Notes under the pieces: generated by a model
What the model saw: only the letters and a program-made list of their open reading frames with translations
Databases searched by the model: none
What the model was told of the DNA's origin: nothing
Assembly: GCF_002105155.1 (NCBI RefSeq)
Contig: NW_019028979.1
Span: forward strand, 682,001 to 746,000
Source of the DNA: Lobosporangium transversale
Taxonomy: Eukaryota > Mortierellomycota > Mortierellomycetes > Mortierellales > Mortierellaceae
Direction: 5' to 3'
DNA: 64,000 nucleotides
Translations under genes and position numbers: made by a program
Shown here: positions 61,915 through 64,000 of the stretch, in pieces
Layout of the letters: each line of letters starts with the position of its first letter
Numbering within the stretch: position 1 is the first letter of the stretch

Positions 61915-63966
61915 AACGAATTGATAGACTGATTTGTCCTTGATAGTGGGCTGGGTTGTTTACCGACTGGCTGGCGCGCCACCATGTTTGGGATATCAGT
62001 TACCAATTGCTTCAACTTTTTTTATAAATATATTTATCATGATGATTGTTGTGAGCAAACAAAACTCTTGAGGACCAGAAAAAAAAAGAGAGAGATGTTT
62101 ATGGCTGAATAGTTTTTGCTAATTGCTACACAAAAAGAGATGCAAATTGGCGTTGTATGTGATGAGAACAACATTCGTTGTGTAATATTTCTATTTGATA
62201 CAACACATTTTTTTATTTTTATTCATCATTCTTCACTTGTGTGTATTCCAAGGAGAATGAGATAATAAAAGAGGAGAGTGGCCCTTGCGACATGGTCCGT
62301 GGGCTTGACGTGCAAAGGTGTTTTTTTTTTTATTCGAGGTTGGATTTATGTCGATGTCAATGTCTATTTCTATGCTATTTCTATGTATTTGTCTATGTCT
62401 ATGTATGGTCGGGGTACAAAGGAAGGTAGGGGTGCTTGTTTTTGCATTGTCTTTCAATGCGAAGAGGATAAGCAAGAAGTGTTGCGGCGCAAAAAATAAA
62501 AAAAAGTGAATGGGGTGACTATGGCAAGACAAGGCAAATCAAGGGAGAGAGAGAGGCAGGAAGACAAAGGGTTCAGGATCCTTGGCTCGTCATTGGTCCG
62601 TTCATCATTTTTCCTAGTCATTGTCCCTTCCGCTACCGCAACATAGACGCTGCACATCCTTTTTCCCCTTCCTCAGCTTTCAACTTTGAATTTTCAACTT
62701 TCAACCTATTTTTTTTATTTTTTATTTTTTTTGGGAAGAGGAAGGGATGTCGATCGGCAGACTCCCTGTCATTCATTCATTCATCCATTCATTCATTTAT
62801 TCTTTCCAGATACAGCAAATATTCTGGAGACATTGAGGAGATAGAGATAGAACAAAGTACTATATGCTCTTAAATTCCTATTTTCTATTTGTCATGGATA
62901 GAAGCATGATAATTGATAGACTGAGTGAAGGGAGGAAGGGAGGCTATTTTTTATTTTTTCCTTTCGTTTATTGTTCTTTCTTTCAGGGCCTCATCTGTCC
63001 ATCTACCAAAAACCATTATCGCAACCAAAAAGAGGAATCCTCCATTCATTACACATATCCGTCCAATGGGCTTGTCCGTTCTTTCCTTTACTAAATATTA
63101 TAACTTGTATTCAATACTCTTGCTAACCTTCCATCTCTCTCTCTCTTTTTTTCGTATATAATAACCAATCTTTTTTTTTTATTACTATTTCTCTCTTTTT
63201 CTTTCTTCTTTTTTTTTTTTATTCTCTCATTTCTCTTCCTCATATGCACATGCACATCATTCTCCTTTTTATCATTACTATCAATCATCAATTGTCATCA
63301 CTTCTTTTATAATTGTGCGTGTATGTGTGTGTGTGTAAATATATACATTAATATCTCATAGAAACCTGATCGATATCCCGTCAACATTGCAATTGGAACG
63401 ATTGCAGCAACAGGAAGCTCAACATCGATCGAACGAATACATCGCTGCACTTAACGCAGTCAAGTTACCCGAACAGACTATCAAGAAACTTTACAACATG
63501 ACATCTGTCGTCAAGGCCGGAGGTGATCTTCCGAATGAGCAATTGGATGGTGTTCTCAAATCATCCGCTTCTTCCGCAGTAAATTCGATCAAGGCACCGT
63601 CAGTGCGAGAAGTCCTTGCAGAAAAGGCAATTGATTCCAAAACTTTGGGATGGGTAAGTTATTTTCTTTTGTGTACCATTAACATACTCTTTTCCTTTTA
63701 GCTTTGCAGTGCCTTCTTCAATCTTTCAGTTCTTTTTATTTTATTTTATTTTTTTTAAAAAAAAATTGGTCAATTCTGTCTCTTGTTACACGACACTAAT
63801 GCAATTTTCTTTATCCATGTTTCTCCATTTCTGTTGCTTATTTCCTCTTGTTTTGTTAATGTAGATGACAAATGCAATGGGTGAACTTCACCGGGCCACT
63901 GAGCAAATTGATGTTAAGGATGTAGGCGATTTGATCGTGACATTATCACCGCCCAAGGTGGCATAG
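58894..63966 (+). CDS. LAMTOR1/p18-like Ragulator (EGO complex) membrane anchor
   Basis: Predicted lipid-anchored scaffold that holds the Ragulator/EGO complex, and so Rag GTPases and TORC1, on the vacuole. Four exons, 58894-58932, 60440-60480, 63362-63653 and 63865-63966, close to 157 residues; human LAMTOR1 has 161. MGCCGSKQSDYDE gives Gly2 for myristoylation and Cys3/Cys4 for palmitoylation, as in p18. Exon 2 encodes DERVPILRANELYP. Exon 3 starts NLIDIPSTLQLERLQQQEAQ, like the NIIDV segment of LAMTOR1. The C-terminus (EQIDVKDVGDLIVTLSPP) ends in the same beta-strand style as human LAMTOR1. Introns 1 and 2 are about 1507 and 2881 bases, exceptional here. The short exons 1 and 2 rest on motif, phase and splice sites; an extra exon in intron 2 cannot be excluded. 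Confidence 0.8.
58933..60439 (+). other. Intron 1 of the LAMTOR1-like gene (about 1.5 kb)
   Basis: Begins GTAATA and ends TTGTAG. It carries an A run (58951-58979), a GTGTGA-type microsatellite near 59470-59520, two T runs and no supported gene on either strand. Confidence 0.6.
59470..59520 (+). repeat. GTGTGA/GTGAAT microsatellite
   Basis: Imperfect alternation of TGTGAG, TGTGAA and TGTGGG units over about 50 bases within intron 1 of the LAMTOR1-like gene. Confidence 0.8.
61313..61352 (+). repeat. Five copies of an 8-base tandem repeat (GATTGAAC)
   Basis: Five perfect contiguous copies followed by a partial sixth, inside intron 2 of the LAMTOR1-like gene. Confidence 0.9.
62769..62803 (+). 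repeat. ATTC/ATCC tetranucleotide microsatellite
   Basis: Run of CATT units with one CATC interruption in intron 2 of the LAMTOR1-like gene. Confidence 0.75.
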
Positions 63967-64000
63967 ACCACTCTTATTTTTCATTTTTGTTCTATTCAAA

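Larger units (their letters stand above)
60481..63361 (+). other. Intron 2 of the LAMTOR1-like gene (about 2.9 kb)
   Basis: Begins GTAAGT and ends CATAG. It holds at least six A/T runs, an 8-base tandem repeat (61313-61352), an ATTC microsatellite near 62770 and no convincing coding exon. An acceptor-like TTTCCAG near 62810 could mark an unrecognised or alternative exon. Confidence 0.55.

Overview
The window is nuclear DNA of a filamentous fungus. Nearly every gene model needs short GT-AG introns (mostly 50-150 bases), reading frames are intron-rich, and A or T homopolymer runs of 15-39 bases are frequent between genes and inside introns. A Rhizopus-type L-lactate dehydrogenase, a Rho-kinase-like protein and a family of F-box/LRR proteins suggest an early-diverging lineage (Mucoromycota or Mortierellomycota). 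That placement is inference; I could not run a search.

Left third (1-21050): the start of a TFIIIC large-subunit gene (cut by the window edge) diverges from an Obg/YchF-type GTPase gene. Next come an L-lactate dehydrogenase, a 14-exon AGC kinase built like metazoan ROCK (kinase, coiled coil, PH interrupted by two HR1 repeats and a C1 finger), an unrecognised protein starting MNWTGG, and eEF1B gamma. After a 2-kb gap lie a Sel1-repeat protein and a PQ-loop membrane protein.

Middle (21051-42969): a coiled-coil/His-rich protein, a C2-domain/proline-rich protein resembling the cytokinesis factors Inn1/Fic1, a GNAT acetyltransferase split by acidic inserts, a protein with two ZNRD2/p27-type zinc ribbons, a Gln-rich unknown, class II fructose-bisphosphate aldolase, a non-canonical poly(A)/poly(U) polymerase and a glutathione-S-transferase-like protein.

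Right third (42970-64000): a decaying stretch with a GST exon relic, an F-box/LRR relic, an F-box/LRR pseudogene with two frameshifts and its intact paralogue. Two single-pass membrane proteins, ribosomal protein eL34 and a LAMTOR1-like Ragulator anchor follow. The last has introns of about 1.5 and 2.9 kb, far larger than any other here.

No operon logic applies. Most genes are unrelated housekeeping or signalling genes. The observations most worth follow-up are the ROCK-like kinase architecture, the F-box/GST decay zone, the giant introns of the Ragulator gene, the split GNAT, the double ZNRD2 protein and a hairpin-rich tract near 57 kb. Exon boundaries were derived by hand from splice motifs and frame continuity; the coding lengths of all complete multi-exon models close in frame.
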